In this document: piece after piece, positions 50,935 through 58,767 of the stretch
Position numbering within the stretch: the first letter of the stretch is position 1
How the letters are laid out: each line of letters starts with the position of its first letter
NCBI RefSeq assembly: GCF_016804325.1
Contig: NZ_CP043627.1
Location: forward strand, 6,789,001 to 6,853,000
DNA from: Methylobacterium aquaticum
GTDB taxonomy: Bacteria; Pseudomonadota; Alphaproteobacteria; Rhizobiales; Beijerinckiaceae
Length of the DNA: 64,000 nucleotides
Direction: 5' to 3'
The notes under the pieces: generated by a model
What the model was told of the DNA's origin: nothing
The model's input: the letters and a program-made list of their open reading frames with translations, nothing else
Databases searched by the model: none
Program-made: the position numbers and the translations under genes

Positions 50935-52464
50935 TCAGTCGGTGATGAAGCCGACGCGGCCGCGATAGCCCGCCCCGAGGGGGGCGGCGCCGACCACGCC
51001 GTAGAGCCGGTTGAAGCGCCCGAGCAGGACCGACTGGCCGTCGCTCGCCTCGGTGAAGCCGTCGTCGGGCTTGCGCACCTCGCCCGGGTCCATCGGCTTG
51101 GCGATGTAGGGCGTGACCATGATCATCAGCTCCGTCTCCTGGCGCTGGTAGTCGCGGGAGCGGAACAGGGCGCCGAGGATCGGCAGGTTGAGCATCCCGG
51201 GCAGGCCGCCGATCGCCTGGCGGTTGCGCTGCTGGATCAGGCCGGCGATCATCATCGTGCCGCCGGAGGCGAGCTCGACGGTCGTCTCGGACTTGCGGAC
51301 CGTGACGCCGGGCACCGAGATGGTGTTGTTGCCGTTCGAGACGGGAATCGCGTTCTGGGGATCGAGCTCGGTGACGTTGGTGCCGACCCGGATCGAGATC
51401 CGGTTCTCCGACTGGACCACGGGCGTGAAGTTGAGGGCGACGCCGTAGGGCTTGTACTCGATGCCGACCGAGCAGTTCGAGGAGTTCGAGGCGATCACCG
51501 CCGTGCAGTTCTGGCTGGTCGGGACCGGGATCTCGCCGCCGGCGGTGAAGTTCGCGGCCTCGCCGGAGATCGCCGTGAGGGTCGGCTCGGCCAGCACCCG
51601 CGACACGCCGGCCTGCTCGAAGGCCTTCAGGGTCGCCTGCAGCGAGAACCCGCCCGTCTTCACCGTGCCCTGCAGGAGGTTGTTGGGCGGGAACGCGCCG
51701 CCGCTGAGCGGGAACGGCAGCGTGTTGACGAAGTTCATGTTGCTCCAGTTGGCATTCAGGTTGATGCCGAACTGCTTGAGCACCTGGCGCGAGACCTCGA
51801 CCACGGTGACGCGCAGCATCACCTGGTCCTTGCCGCGGATCGTCAGGTTGTTGATCACCGCGCCGCGGGTGCCCCCCGCGGCTCCGCCGACGCCCACGAA
51901 GGCGTTGGCGATGTCGATCGCCTGCTGGGCTTCCTGGGCCGAGCCGACCATGCCGGTGAGCAGCACCGAATCGCCCGCCGGACGCACGTCGAACCGGCCG
52001 CCCGGGATGCTGCCGGCCAGAGTCTGGCGCAGCACGTTGAGGTCGCGCCCGACCGTGACGTCGAGGGCGGCGATCTGGCGGCCCTCGCCGTCCATCACGA
52101 AGATCGAGGTGGCGCCGTTCTCGATGCCGATGACGAACACCTTGCGGGTCGAGCGCACGACGGCGTTCGCCACCTTGGGGTTGGCGACGAACACCTCCTT
52201 GGCGTCCCGCGGCAGGTCGATGACCAGCGAGCGACCCATGGTGAGGTCGACGCGGCGCGACACGTCGGCCTCGTTGGGCCCGACATTCACCACCGGCGCC
52301 GGCGCGAGGCCGCTGCGCTGGCCGGTCCCGCGCAGGCCGATGCCGTCGAGCGCCGCGGCGGGGCCGGCTGCGAGGAATGCCAGGGCGCTCATGCAGGCGG
52401 CACGCGCGACGAGGCTTCGGATGGCGGGGCGATGGGCTGCCGCGGGACGCTCGGGCTTCGTCAT
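50935..52464 (-). CDS. cpaC: Tad secretin CpaC (RcpA)
   Basis: Outer-membrane secretin channel for Flp pili. Signal near ACMSALAFLAAGPAAALDG; the N-terminal pilus domain has RRVDLTMGRSLVIDLPRDAKEVFVANPKVANAVVRSTRKVFVIGIENGATSIFVMD; BON/N-type domains include GRDLNVLRQTL and GSAQEAQQAIDIANAF. The secretin domain has VLAEPTLTAISGEAANFTAGGEIPVP, VNFTPVV-type strands and GLPGMLNLPILGALFRSRDYQRQETELMIMVTPYI. ATG 52464 is chosen for its signal peptide; ATG 52521, which overlaps the cpaB stop (ATGA), is an alternative giving 19 more residues. Confidence 0.93.
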   Translation of the reverse strand: MTKPERPAAAHRPAIRSLVARAACMSALAFLAAGPAAALDGIGLRGTGQRSGLAPAPVVNVGPNEADVSRRVDLTMGRSLVIDLPRDAKEVFVANPKVANAVVRSTRKVFVIGIENGATSIFVMDGEGRQIAALDVTVGRDLNVLRQTLAGSIPGGRFDVRPAGDSVLLTGMVGSAQEAQQAIDIANAFVGVGGAAGGTRGAVINNLTIRGKDQVMLRVTVVEVSRQVLKQFGINLNANWSNMNFVNTLPFPLSGGAFPPNNLLQGTVKTGGFSLQATLKAFEQAGVSRVLAEPTLTAISGEAANFTAGGEIPVPTSQNCTAVIASNSSNCSVGIEYKPYGVALNFTPVVQSENRISIRVGTNVTELDPQNAIPVSNGNNTISVPGVTVRKSETTVELASGGTMMIAGLIQQRNRQAIGGLPGMLNLPILGALFRSRDYQRQETELMIMVTPYIAKPMDPGEVRKPDDGFTEASDGQSVLLGRFNRLYGVVGAAPLGAGYRGRVGFITD

Positions 52465-52517
52465 GGAACGGGGACTCGCGGGGCAGGAAGAGGCGCGGCG
52501 GTCGAAGGCGGACCCGC

Positions 52518-53333
52518 TCATCGGCGGGGCATCTGCTTGCTGACGCCGTAGCGCACGACGGTGAGACCGCCATTCTCGGCCGTCTGCGGCTCCGGCGCGT
52601 CCGGGGCGGCCTGCCCGGCATCGGCGAGGCTGCGCAGGGTCAGCGAGAGCTGGCCGACCTTCTGGGCCAGGGTGACGGCCTCGGCCTGGGCCGGGGTCAG
52701 TTCGAGCGTCGCGGTGTCGCCGGTGACGACCCGCTCGCCGTTGCGCTCCTGCACCGTCTGGCCGACCGCCAGGACCCGGATGTTGGTCAGGATCGTCGCG
52801 GCGGTCTGGACGTCGCCGGTGCCGGAGCGGGACGCGTCCTCGTCGCGGGCGGTGCGCAGCACGTCGACCCGGTCGTTCGGCAGGATGAAGCCGCCGGCGG
52901 TGTTCGAGCCGCGGGCATCGATCGAGATCGCGACGGCGCGCTTGCCGGAGGGCAGGATCGCCGACAGGAAGCCGCTGCCGTTGGCCTTGATCAGCTTCTC
53001 GCGCCGGATCGGCTCGCCGGAGAGGAACGGATTGCGCACGATCGACCCCACCGTGTCCTCGAGGGCCGTCGGCGCGGAACCGCGCTGGAGGGAGCCGTCG
53101 CTCACGGCGGATTTCGGCCAGGATTGCCAGCGCAGATCCGCCGGCTTGATCGTCTGTCCCATCGGCAGTTCGGCGGCGGCGACCAGCACCTCCGCCATCT
53201 CGATCGCCGGGGGCGGCGGGGCGACGGCCACGACCGGCGGCGCCGGCGGGGGCTCCCGGCCGCTCATCATGACGAAGGCACCCATGCCGGTCACGACAGC
53301 GACGCTGATCAGGAGCAAGCGCGATGACTTCAT
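52518..53333 (-). CDS. cpaB: Flp pilus assembly protein CpaB (RcpC)
   Basis: Periplasmic SAF-domain protein associated with the secretin. N-terminal anchor MKSSRLLLISVAVVTGMGAFVMM, then a Pro-rich spacer, SAF domain EVLVAAAELPMGQTIKPADLRWQSWPKSAV and NPFLSGEPIRREKLI, and RAVAISIDARGSNTAGGFILPNDRVDVLRTARD. ATG 53333, 271 residues. Upstream are two GGTTAA half-sites (53414-53435). Stop overlaps an alternative cpaC start. Confidence 0.94.
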   Translation of the reverse strand: MKSSRLLLISVAVVTGMGAFVMMSGREPPPAPPVVAVAPPPPAIEMAEVLVAAAELPMGQTIKPADLRWQSWPKSAVSDGSLQRGSAPTALEDTVGSIVRNPFLSGEPIRREKLIKANGSGFLSAILPSGKRAVAISIDARGSNTAGGFILPNDRVDVLRTARDEDASRSGTGDVQTAATILTNIRVLAVGQTVQERNGERVVTGDTATLELTPAQAEAVTLAQKVGQLSLTLRSLADAGQAAPDAPEPQTAENGGLTVVRYGVSKQMPRR

Positions 53334-53413
53334 GAGGCGCCAACGAGTGAACGGACGAGGGGCGGCGCGGCGCCGGCCCTTAGCCGCACTTCATCCGACA
53401 TTCCTCAAATTAA

Positions 53414-53435
53414 GGTTAATCGCGCTTAGGGTTAA
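53414..53435 (-). promoter_or_regulatory. Pair of CtrA-like half-sites before cpaB
   Basis: Read on -, TTAACC occurs at 53435-53430 and 53419-53414, 16 bp apart, about 80 bp upstream of the cpaB start, in a short A/T-rich patch. TTAACC matches the CtrA half-site (TTAACCAT) but the spacing is not the TTAA-N7-TTAA of the full consensus. Suggests cell-cycle control of pilus assembly genes. Confidence 0.45.
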
Positions 53436-53567
53436 CGGTTGGTCGCGAGCGATGCCGTGGCGTGAGCCCGGATGGCGAATGCGGGCGCGGGGCGTGCATA
53501 CCTCGGATGCGCCGTCGTTCCCGTCCCGAACCGGATGCCGATGTCGCCGCGTGACCGTAGGCGCCGT

Positions 53568-54074
53568 TCAGCCCGCCAGGGCGAGGCGCCAGAGCGGGGC
53601 GGAGGGGCAGGTGACCAGGGCGGAGGCCGCGAGGGCGACGCCGTAGGGCATGCCGACCGAACGGTCGTGCAGGTGCAGGGCGAAGGGCCACGCCACCGCG
53701 AAGCCGGGCAGGGGATGCCGGCGCATCGCCAGGATGGCGAGCGCCATGACGCCGCCGAACACGGAGGCGATCACCACGTAGTCGAGGAGCGAGCTGTAGC
53801 CGAGCCACAGGGCGGTCGCCGCCGCCAGCTTGGCATCGCCGCCGCCGATCACGCCGGCCGAGAACAGCGCGAACCCGACCGCCAGCACCAGGAGGCCCGC
53901 TCCGGCATGCTCGGCGGCCTGCGCCCAGCCGAGCCCGGCCGCGACGGCGAGCACCGCGAAGGCGGCGACGAGGGCCGCGTTCAGCCGGTTGGGAATCGTC
54001 ATCGTCAGGATGTCGCTCACGGCCGCATAGGCCATCAGGAACGGGAACGCGACGAGGAGGCAGAGGCTGGCCAT
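53568..54074 (-). CDS. cpaA: Prepilin peptidase CpaA (TadV)
   Basis: Membrane aspartyl protease that cleaves the Flp pilin leader. ATG 54074 (MASLCLLVAFPFLMAYAAVSDI); ATG 54101 is an alternative adding nine residues with three Arg. The first active-site Asp is in SDILTMTIPNR and the second in the GxGD motif VIGGGDAKLAAATALWLGY. Four to six hydrophobic segments; 168 residues, normal for the small Tad type that lacks a methylase domain. Lies between flp and cpaB on the same strand. Confidence 0.9.
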   Translation of the reverse strand: MASLCLLVAFPFLMAYAAVSDILTMTIPNRLNAALVAAFAVLAVAAGLGWAQAAEHAGAGLLVLAVGFALFSAGVIGGGDAKLAAATALWLGYSSLLDYVVIASVFGGVMALAILAMRRHPLPGFAVAWPFALHLHDRSVGMPYGVALAASALVTCPSAPLWRLALAG

Positions 54075-54311
54075 GCGGGCTCGCGGCAGGAAGGCGGGCA
54101 TGCGGGGTCGGAGCGCCCGTGAAGGGGCGGTCTCGATGCCCGCACCGCGTGGGACGCGCCGACCCGCCGAATGCGGGCCGGCCCAAGACGTCCAACGAAG
54201 ACCATTCAGGGTGCATCGCCCGATGGGGCCGATGCCCACCCGTCGAACGAGACGCCGCCCATTCGACTTCCAGGAGCGAGAACTCGACCGCCGCGCGATC
54301 GAGCGCCGCGC

Positions 54312-54476
54312 TTACTTGAGGCTGTTGGCGATCTTGTTGAACTGGAGGCCCAGGTTGGTGCCGACCGTGGTGGCGGCGGTGATGACGGCCAGGGCGATCA
54401 GGGTGGCGATCAGGCCGTACTCGATCGCGGTGGCGCCGGACTCGTCGCTGACGAAACGCTTCAGCTTGGTGATCAT
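54312..54476 (-). CDS. Flp/PilA-type major pilin (54 aa)
   Basis: Major subunit of the Tad pilus. The translated frame starts MITKLKRFVSDESGATAIEYG, with the Flp processing site at G|ATAIEYG (Glu at +5, Tyr at +6 of the mature pilin), followed by LIATLIALAVITAATTVG and the tail LGLQFNKIANSLK, TAA at 54314-54312. GGGAACCGAG lies upstream of ATG 54476. It is shorter than usual ORF cut-offs but unmistakable. First gene of the leftward cluster, with two GGTTAA elements 100-150 bp upstream. Confidence 0.95.
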   Translation of the reverse strand: MITKLKRFVSDESGATAIEYGLIATLIALAVITAATTVGTNLGLQFNKIANSLK

Positions 54477-54573
54477 AACTCGGTTCCCGCCTCAGTGGTC
54501 TCGGTTAGTCCGTCGACAATCGACTGGCGCCGATCGGGACTGACGACACGCTAGGAGGGCCACGTTGAGGTTG

Positions 54574-54628
54574 GGTTAAAACGATCGTGGCTGCAGCGTA
54601 GCTGAATTGAAATCGCGGCCTTGGTTAA
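54574..54628 (-). promoter_or_regulatory. CtrA-like half-sites between flp and the divergent CpaC-N gene
   Basis: On -, TTAACC is found at 54628-54623 (as TTAACCAA) and 54579-54574 (TTAACCCA), 49 bp apart and about 100-150 bp upstream of the pilin start. Caulobacter pilA is a CtrA target, so these are plausible sites. They also lie upstream of the divergent gene at 54753. Confidence 0.45.
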
Positions 54629-54752
54629 CGATCGGCGTACCGGTTTGGCGGGCGACGTGACGTCGGGTCGTCGGGACGGGCTTAGCGGTTTGTCAACCGT
54701 CCGGCGCTTGACTGTCGACCGTCATGAGACGCGCCCGAAAGACCGATTGCCG

Positions 54753-55271
54753 ATGAGCCCGCCCCGCCATTCGAGCCTTCCGCGTGCAGCGGGCCTGCCC
54801 GTCGCCGCCGGTCTTCTGGCCGCCCTGCTCATGGTCCCCGCCGCCGCCGGCGCGAATGACGGATCGACCGTGACGGTCTCGGTCGACAACGCCAAGGTGA
54901 TCCGCCTGCCGGAGCGGACCGCCACGGTGATCGTCGGCAACCCGATCATCGCCGACGTGTCGCTCCAGCGGAACGGCGTCGTGGTCCTGACCGGCAAGAG
55001 CTTCGGCAGCACCAACCTCATCGCCCTGGACGCGGCGGGCACCATGCTGGCGGAATCCGCGATCAGCGTCCGGGCCGGCAGCCCGTCGGTCGTCACGGTG
55101 CAGCGCGGCCTGGATCGCGAATCCTATTCCTGCACGCCGGCCTGCCAGCCGGCGGTGCAGCTCGGCGACGCGCAGCGCTACTTCTCCGAGGTGAGCGCGC
55201 AGACCGGCCAGCGCAACTCGATGGCGACCGGGGGCGCAGGGGCCGCCGGGGGGGCCGCCCCGGGGCGCTGA
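54753..55271 (+). CDS. Pilus assembly N-terminal (CpaC-N-like) exported protein (172 aa)
   Basis: Stand-alone copy of the T2SS/T3SS pilus N-terminal domain found at the front of CpaC. Signal peptide to about residue 34 (AAGANDG), then VTVSVDNAKVIRLPERTATVIVGNPIIADVSLQRNGVVVLTGKSFGSTNLIALDAAGTMLAES, the whole domain. A Cys pair (SCTPACQPAVQLGD) and a Gly/Ala-rich tail follow. ATG 54753. It is divergent from flp and followed by two TadE-like genes. May add a periplasmic ring to the secretin or compete with CpaC (inference). Confidence 0.88.
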   Translation: MSPPRHSSLPRAAGLPVAAGLLAALLMVPAAAGANDGSTVTVSVDNAKVIRLPERTATVIVGNPIIADVSLQRNGVVVLTGKSFGSTNLIALDAAGTMLAESAISVRAGSPSVVTVQRGLDRESYSCTPACQPAVQLGDAQRYFSEVSAQTGQRNSMATGGAGAAGGAAPGR

Positions 55272-55432
55272 CACCCGGCGATCGGCGCAACCGATCCGCA
55301 ACGCTTCGGCCCGTAGGGTTCCCTCACGGAATGCCCTGCCGCAGCCGGCGATCAGGACCGTCCGCGAGGCGTCGTCCCGCGGGCGCGCCCCGGATCCGTC
55401 CCCGCCGCCTCTATCCGGAGCCGAACCGCGCC

Positions 55433-56038
55433 ATGCCCCGCTCCCACCCGCGCGATGCCGTCGAAAGGCCGGCCGGACGGGCCGCCGCCCTCCGCAGGCG
55501 GATCGGCACGCAGATCGCCCGGTTCCCGTCCGCCCGCGAGGGGGCGACCGCGGTGGAATTCGGGCTGATCGCGATGCCGTTCCTGTGCCTCGTCGCGGCG
55601 ATCGTCGAGACCGCTCTCGCCTTCTTCGCCGGACAGGTCTTCGACAACGCGGTCTCGAGCGCCTCGCGCCAGCTCTATACCGGTCAGTTCCAGGCCGCCC
55701 TGTCGGCGGATCCGGGGGCGGTCGCCCTGCAGAAGTTCAAGGATGCGATCTGCACCAGCCCGGTGCCGATCTTCTCGTGCAGCACCCTCAAGGTCGACGT
55801 GCTGGTGGTGGGCGACGGCGCCGACCTCTCGCCGCCGAGCCCGATCGACAGCGCCAGGCGCGAGTGGCGGCCCGATTTCGGCACGAAGTACCAGAACCCG
55901 GGCTCGAACCAGATCGTGATCGTGCAGGCCGCGGTCGAGTTCCCGGTGTTCTTCGGCATCTTCAATCCCGATACCCTGACGAACGGCCAGCGGGTGCTGC
56001 AGAGCACCGTGGTCTTCCGCACGGAGCCCTTCCAATGA
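55433..56038 (+). CDS. tadE: TadE-like pseudopilin (201 aa)
   Basis: Minor pseudopilin. ATG 55433 has GGAG about 15 bp upstream. The basic leader (to about 40) ends in REGATAVEFGLIAMPFLCLVAAIVETALAFF, the TadE signature in which the prepilin peptidase site precedes a hydrophobic helix with Glu at position 5. The C-terminal domain has QVFDNAVSSASRQLYTGQ and paired Cys (CTSPVPIFSCSTLKVDVLV). Stop overlaps the next start (ATGA), so the two pseudopilins are co-translated. Confidence 0.9.
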   Translation: MPRSHPRDAVERPAGRAAALRRRIGTQIARFPSAREGATAVEFGLIAMPFLCLVAAIVETALAFFAGQVFDNAVSSASRQLYTGQFQAALSADPGAVALQKFKDAICTSPVPIFSCSTLKVDVLVVGDGADLSPPSPIDSARREWRPDFGTKYQNPGSNQIVIVQAAVEFPVFFGIFNPDTLTNGQRVLQSTVVFRTEPFQ

Positions 56039-56724
56039 GCGCGCCGCAGGAGCCGGGCCCGGCCTTCGCCATCCGGAACGACCTCGCGCGTCGTCTCGGG
56101 GGCGGCGTCGCCCGGTTCACGCGCGCACGGGAGGGCGTCGCGGCGGTCGAGTTCGCGATGGTGCTGCCGCTCCTCCTGCTGCTCTATTTCGGCACCACCG
56201 ATCTGGCCGGCTACGTCGGCAACGTCCGCAAGGCGGCCCTGTCGGCCCGCGCCGTGGCGGACCTGCTGGCGCGGGAGGGGGGCGACGTCTCGACCAGCCA
56301 GTTCGCCACCATCGTGAAGGCCGGGCGGGCGGTGCTGGGCCCCTATGACGGCGCCTCGGCGCGGATCGCCGCCAAGGCGGTCGGCGTCTACGACGCGAAC
56401 GGCACGGCCAGGGTGTGCTCCTACGGGGTGGATGCCGGCAATGCCGGCGCGCCGGCCCCGAGCGGCCCGACCGACGTGCCGACGGTGCCGGAGGCCTTCA
56501 GGAAGGCGGGCGCGCGCTACATCGTCGTGGAACTGACCATGGCCTACAAGCCGATCTTCGCTGCCGACTTCGCCAGGCGGTTCAATCTCGGCACGATGAC
56601 CGAATCCCTGGTCTGGCCGGTGCGCAACGGCAAGGTCTACAACGTCTCGGTCACGTCGAACCCGGAAGTCGTGCTGCCCACCGTCGTGAGCAATAGCAAC
56701 GCCGGAGCCTGCCCGAGCACCTGA
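56035..56724 (+). CDS. TadE/TadG-like pilus protein (229 aa)
   Basis: Second pseudopilin-like protein. ATG 56035 overlaps the tadE stop. Leader FTRAREGVAAVEFAMVLPLLLLLYFGTTDLAGY has the prepilin-type site and hydrophobic helix. The rest is a periplasmic domain with VRKAALSARAVADLLA, Cys at RVCSYGVD and the terminal GACPST. It lacks the von Willebrand domain of full-length TadG, so it is closer to TadE/TadF. Last gene of the rightward pilus set. Confidence 0.87.
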   Translation: MSAPQEPGPAFAIRNDLARRLGGGVARFTRAREGVAAVEFAMVLPLLLLLYFGTTDLAGYVGNVRKAALSARAVADLLAREGGDVSTSQFATIVKAGRAVLGPYDGASARIAAKAVGVYDANGTARVCSYGVDAGNAGAPAPSGPTDVPTVPEAFRKAGARYIVVELTMAYKPIFAADFARRFNLGTMTESLVWPVRNGKVYNVSVTSNPEVVLPTVVSNSNAGACPST

Positions 56725-56778
56725 CGCCCGGCCCGGACCACGCTCCTGCCCGCGGGATGTCCGCTCCCGCAGGGATCT

Positions 56779-57300
56779 CTACCCCCGGAGGATCATCCGG
56801 CCTGCCCCGACCTCGAACCCGCGCAGGCGGCGCAGGAACGACATGCCGAGCAGGCTGACCTCGAGGCGCCCGCCCGGCAGCACCAGGGCGTCGACGTCGC
56901 GCACCGTGATCGCGCCGATCCGCATCTGCCGCACCCGCACGCGGGCCGCCGGCACCGATCCGTTGGCGGTGGCGACCCGGTCGGTGAAGTCGCGATCGGT
57001 GACCGAGAGCCCGATCCGGCCAGCATCCTCGCGGGTAAAGATGCAGAGCGTGGCGCCGGTATCGACCAGCATGCGCAGCACCTGCCCTTCGACCTCCGGG
57101 TGGGCCCGGAAATGGCCGTGCAGGTCCTGGGCCAGGGTCACGCTGCCGCCGGTTCCGGGCGCGAGGTCCGGCGCGGTCGCCGAGGAGGCCGCGGCACTGG
57201 CCGGGGCACGCCCGATCCGGGCGACCTGCTCGATCACCGACCCGCCGGTGACGACGGCGCCGGCCAGTACGCCGAGGGCCCAGAGGATCGGGCGCGTCAC
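56779..57300 (-). CDS. TIGR02281-type retropepsin-like aspartic protease (173 aa)
   Basis: Membrane-anchored clan AA protease. N-terminal signal or anchor ([19 protein letters not shown]), then [37 protein letters not shown] with the catalytic D-T-G-A, and [24 protein letters not shown], the second family motif. It has one D-T-G, so works as a dimer like retropepsins. ATG 57300. Divergent from aroC. Periplasmic; substrate unknown. Confidence 0.92.
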   Translation of the reverse strand: MTRPILWALGVLAGAVVTGGSVIEQVARIGRAPASAAASSATAPDLAPGTGGSVTLAQDLHGHFRAHPEVEGQVLRMLVDTGATLCIFTREDAGRIGLSVTDRDFTDRVATANGSVPAARVRVRQMRIGAITVRDVDALVLPGGRLEVSLLGMSFLRRLRGFEVGAGRMILRG

Positions 57301-57603
57301 GGATCATCTCCAAGGGGTAGGGCGGAAGGACGGATCGGGAGCAGGGTCGCGCCGGACCGGTTAAGGATCCCTCCGGCGGTTGCGCCGAAATCCCGCGCAT
57401 CCCGCAAGGCTTGCCGGGATGTTCAAGGGCGATTCGGGGGAGGGGACCGAGGAGGGGGGATGCGGCCGGGCCGGGGCGCCGGCCTGCACGGTCTCGGGCC
57501 CGCCCCGGCGTCGCGTCCGCCGACGGATGGGATCGACGTGCGAGACCATTTCCCGTCCGGCGCAAAATGCTCTAGAGCGGCCGCGTCATCTCTCGTAGCC
57601 GCC
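57301..57603. promoter_or_regulatory. Divergent intergenic region, protease / aroC
   Basis: 300 bp between the two start codons must contain both promoters. No clear sigma-70 element or operator stands out; a short GGGGGAGGGG-type purine run occurs near 57436. No gene seen. Confidence 0.4.
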
Positions 57604-58713
57604 ATGTCGCATAACAGCTTCGGTCACCTCTTCCGCGTCACCACCTTCGGCGAGAGCCACGGCCCGGCCCTCGGCTGCGTCGTCGACGGCTGCCCGCCGC
57701 TGATCCCGCTCGAGGCGGCGGAGATCCAGGCCGAGCTCGACCGGCGCCGGCCGGGCCAGTCGCGCTTCACCACCCAGCGCCAGGAGCCGGACCAGGTCCG
57801 CATCCTCTCGGGCGTCTTTTCCGACGACCGCACCGAGGGCCGCCAGCTCACCACCGGCACGCCGATCGCGCTGATGATCGAGAACGTCGACCAGCGCTCC
57901 AAGGACTATTCGGAGATCCGCGACAGCTACCGGCCGGGCCACGCCGACTACGCCTACGACGCCAAGTACGGCATCCGCGACTATCGCGGCGGCGGCCGCT
58001 CCTCGGCCCGCGAGACCGCCGCCCGGGTGGCGGCGGGCGCGGTCGCCCGCAAGGTGCTGCCCGGGGTGACGATCCGCGGCGCCCTGGTGCAGATCGGCCC
58101 GCACGCGATCGACCGCGCCCGGTTCGACTGGGACGAGGTGAACAACAACCCGTTCTTCTGCCCGGACCCGGTCGCGGCGGGCCAGTGGGCGGAGTATCTC
58201 GACGGCATCCGCAAGGCGGGCTCGTCGGTCGGCGCGGTGATCGAGGTGGTGGCCGAGGGCGTCCCCGTCGGCCTCGGCGCCCCGGTCTACGGCAAGCTCG
58301 ACGCGGATCTCGCGGCGGCCATGATGTCGATCAATGCCGTCAAGGGCGTCGAGATCGGCGACGGCTTCGCGGCCGCGGCCCTGCGCGGCGAGGAGAATGC
58401 CGACGAGATGCGGCCGGGCAACGACGGGCGCCCGATCTTTCTCGCCAACCATGCCGGCGGTGTGCTCGGCGGCATCTCGACCGGCCAGCCGCTCGTCTGC
58501 CGCTTTGCCGTCAAGCCGACCTCCTCGATCCTGACCCCGCGGGCGAGCGTCAGCCGCGACAACCGCCCGGTCGACGTGATGACCAAGGGCCGCCACGACC
58601 CCTGCGTCGGCATCCGGGCGGTGCCGGTCGGCGAGGCGATGATGGCCTGCGTCCTGGCCGACCACTGGCTGCGCCACCGCGGTCAGGTCGGAGAGGGGAT
58701 TCAGCCCGCCTGA
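57604..58713 (+). CDS. aroC: Chorismate synthase
   Basis: FMN-dependent last enzyme of the shikimate pathway, EPSP to chorismate, cytoplasmic. 369 residues. Motifs: [80 protein letters not shown] (signature 2) and [51 protein letters not shown] 57604. The next gene starts 54 bp downstream across a palindrome. Confidence 0.97.
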   Translation: MSHNSFGHLFRVTTFGESHGPALGCVVDGCPPLIPLEAAEIQAELDRRRPGQSRFTTQRQEPDQVRILSGVFSDDRTEGRQLTTGTPIALMIENVDQRSKDYSEIRDSYRPGHADYAYDAKYGIRDYRGGGRSSARETAARVAAGAVARKVLPGVTIRGALVQIGPHAIDRARFDWDEVNNNPFFCPDPVAAGQWAEYLDGIRKAGSSVGAVIEVVAEGVPVGLGAPVYGKLDADLAAAMMSINAVKGVEIGDGFAAAALRGEENADEMRPGNDGRPIFLANHAGGVLGGISTGQPLVCRFAVKPTSSILTPRASVSRDNRPVDVMTKGRHDPCVGIRAVPVGEAMMACVLADHWLRHRGQVGEGIQPA

Positions 58714-58724
58714 AAGGCGAAGGC

Positions 58725-58745
58725 CGTTTCAGTTTGACTGAAACG
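58725..58745. promoter_or_regulatory. Inverted repeat before the HTH-ribB gene, candidate self-operator
   Basis: CGTTTCAG - TTTGA - CTGAAACG, a perfect 8-bp inverted repeat, ends 22 bp before the GTG start of a ribB gene whose product begins with a helix-turn-helix. Size and spacing suit a Cro/XRE-type dimer. It could also serve as an aroC terminator, but there is no U-tract. Confidence 0.65.
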
Positions 58746-58767
58746 TCCGGCAGGCTATGACGGGAGC

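Noticed and set aside
58714..58767. FMN riboswitch before ribB
   Set aside because: The gap is only 54 bp and lacks the conserved RFN-element blocks.
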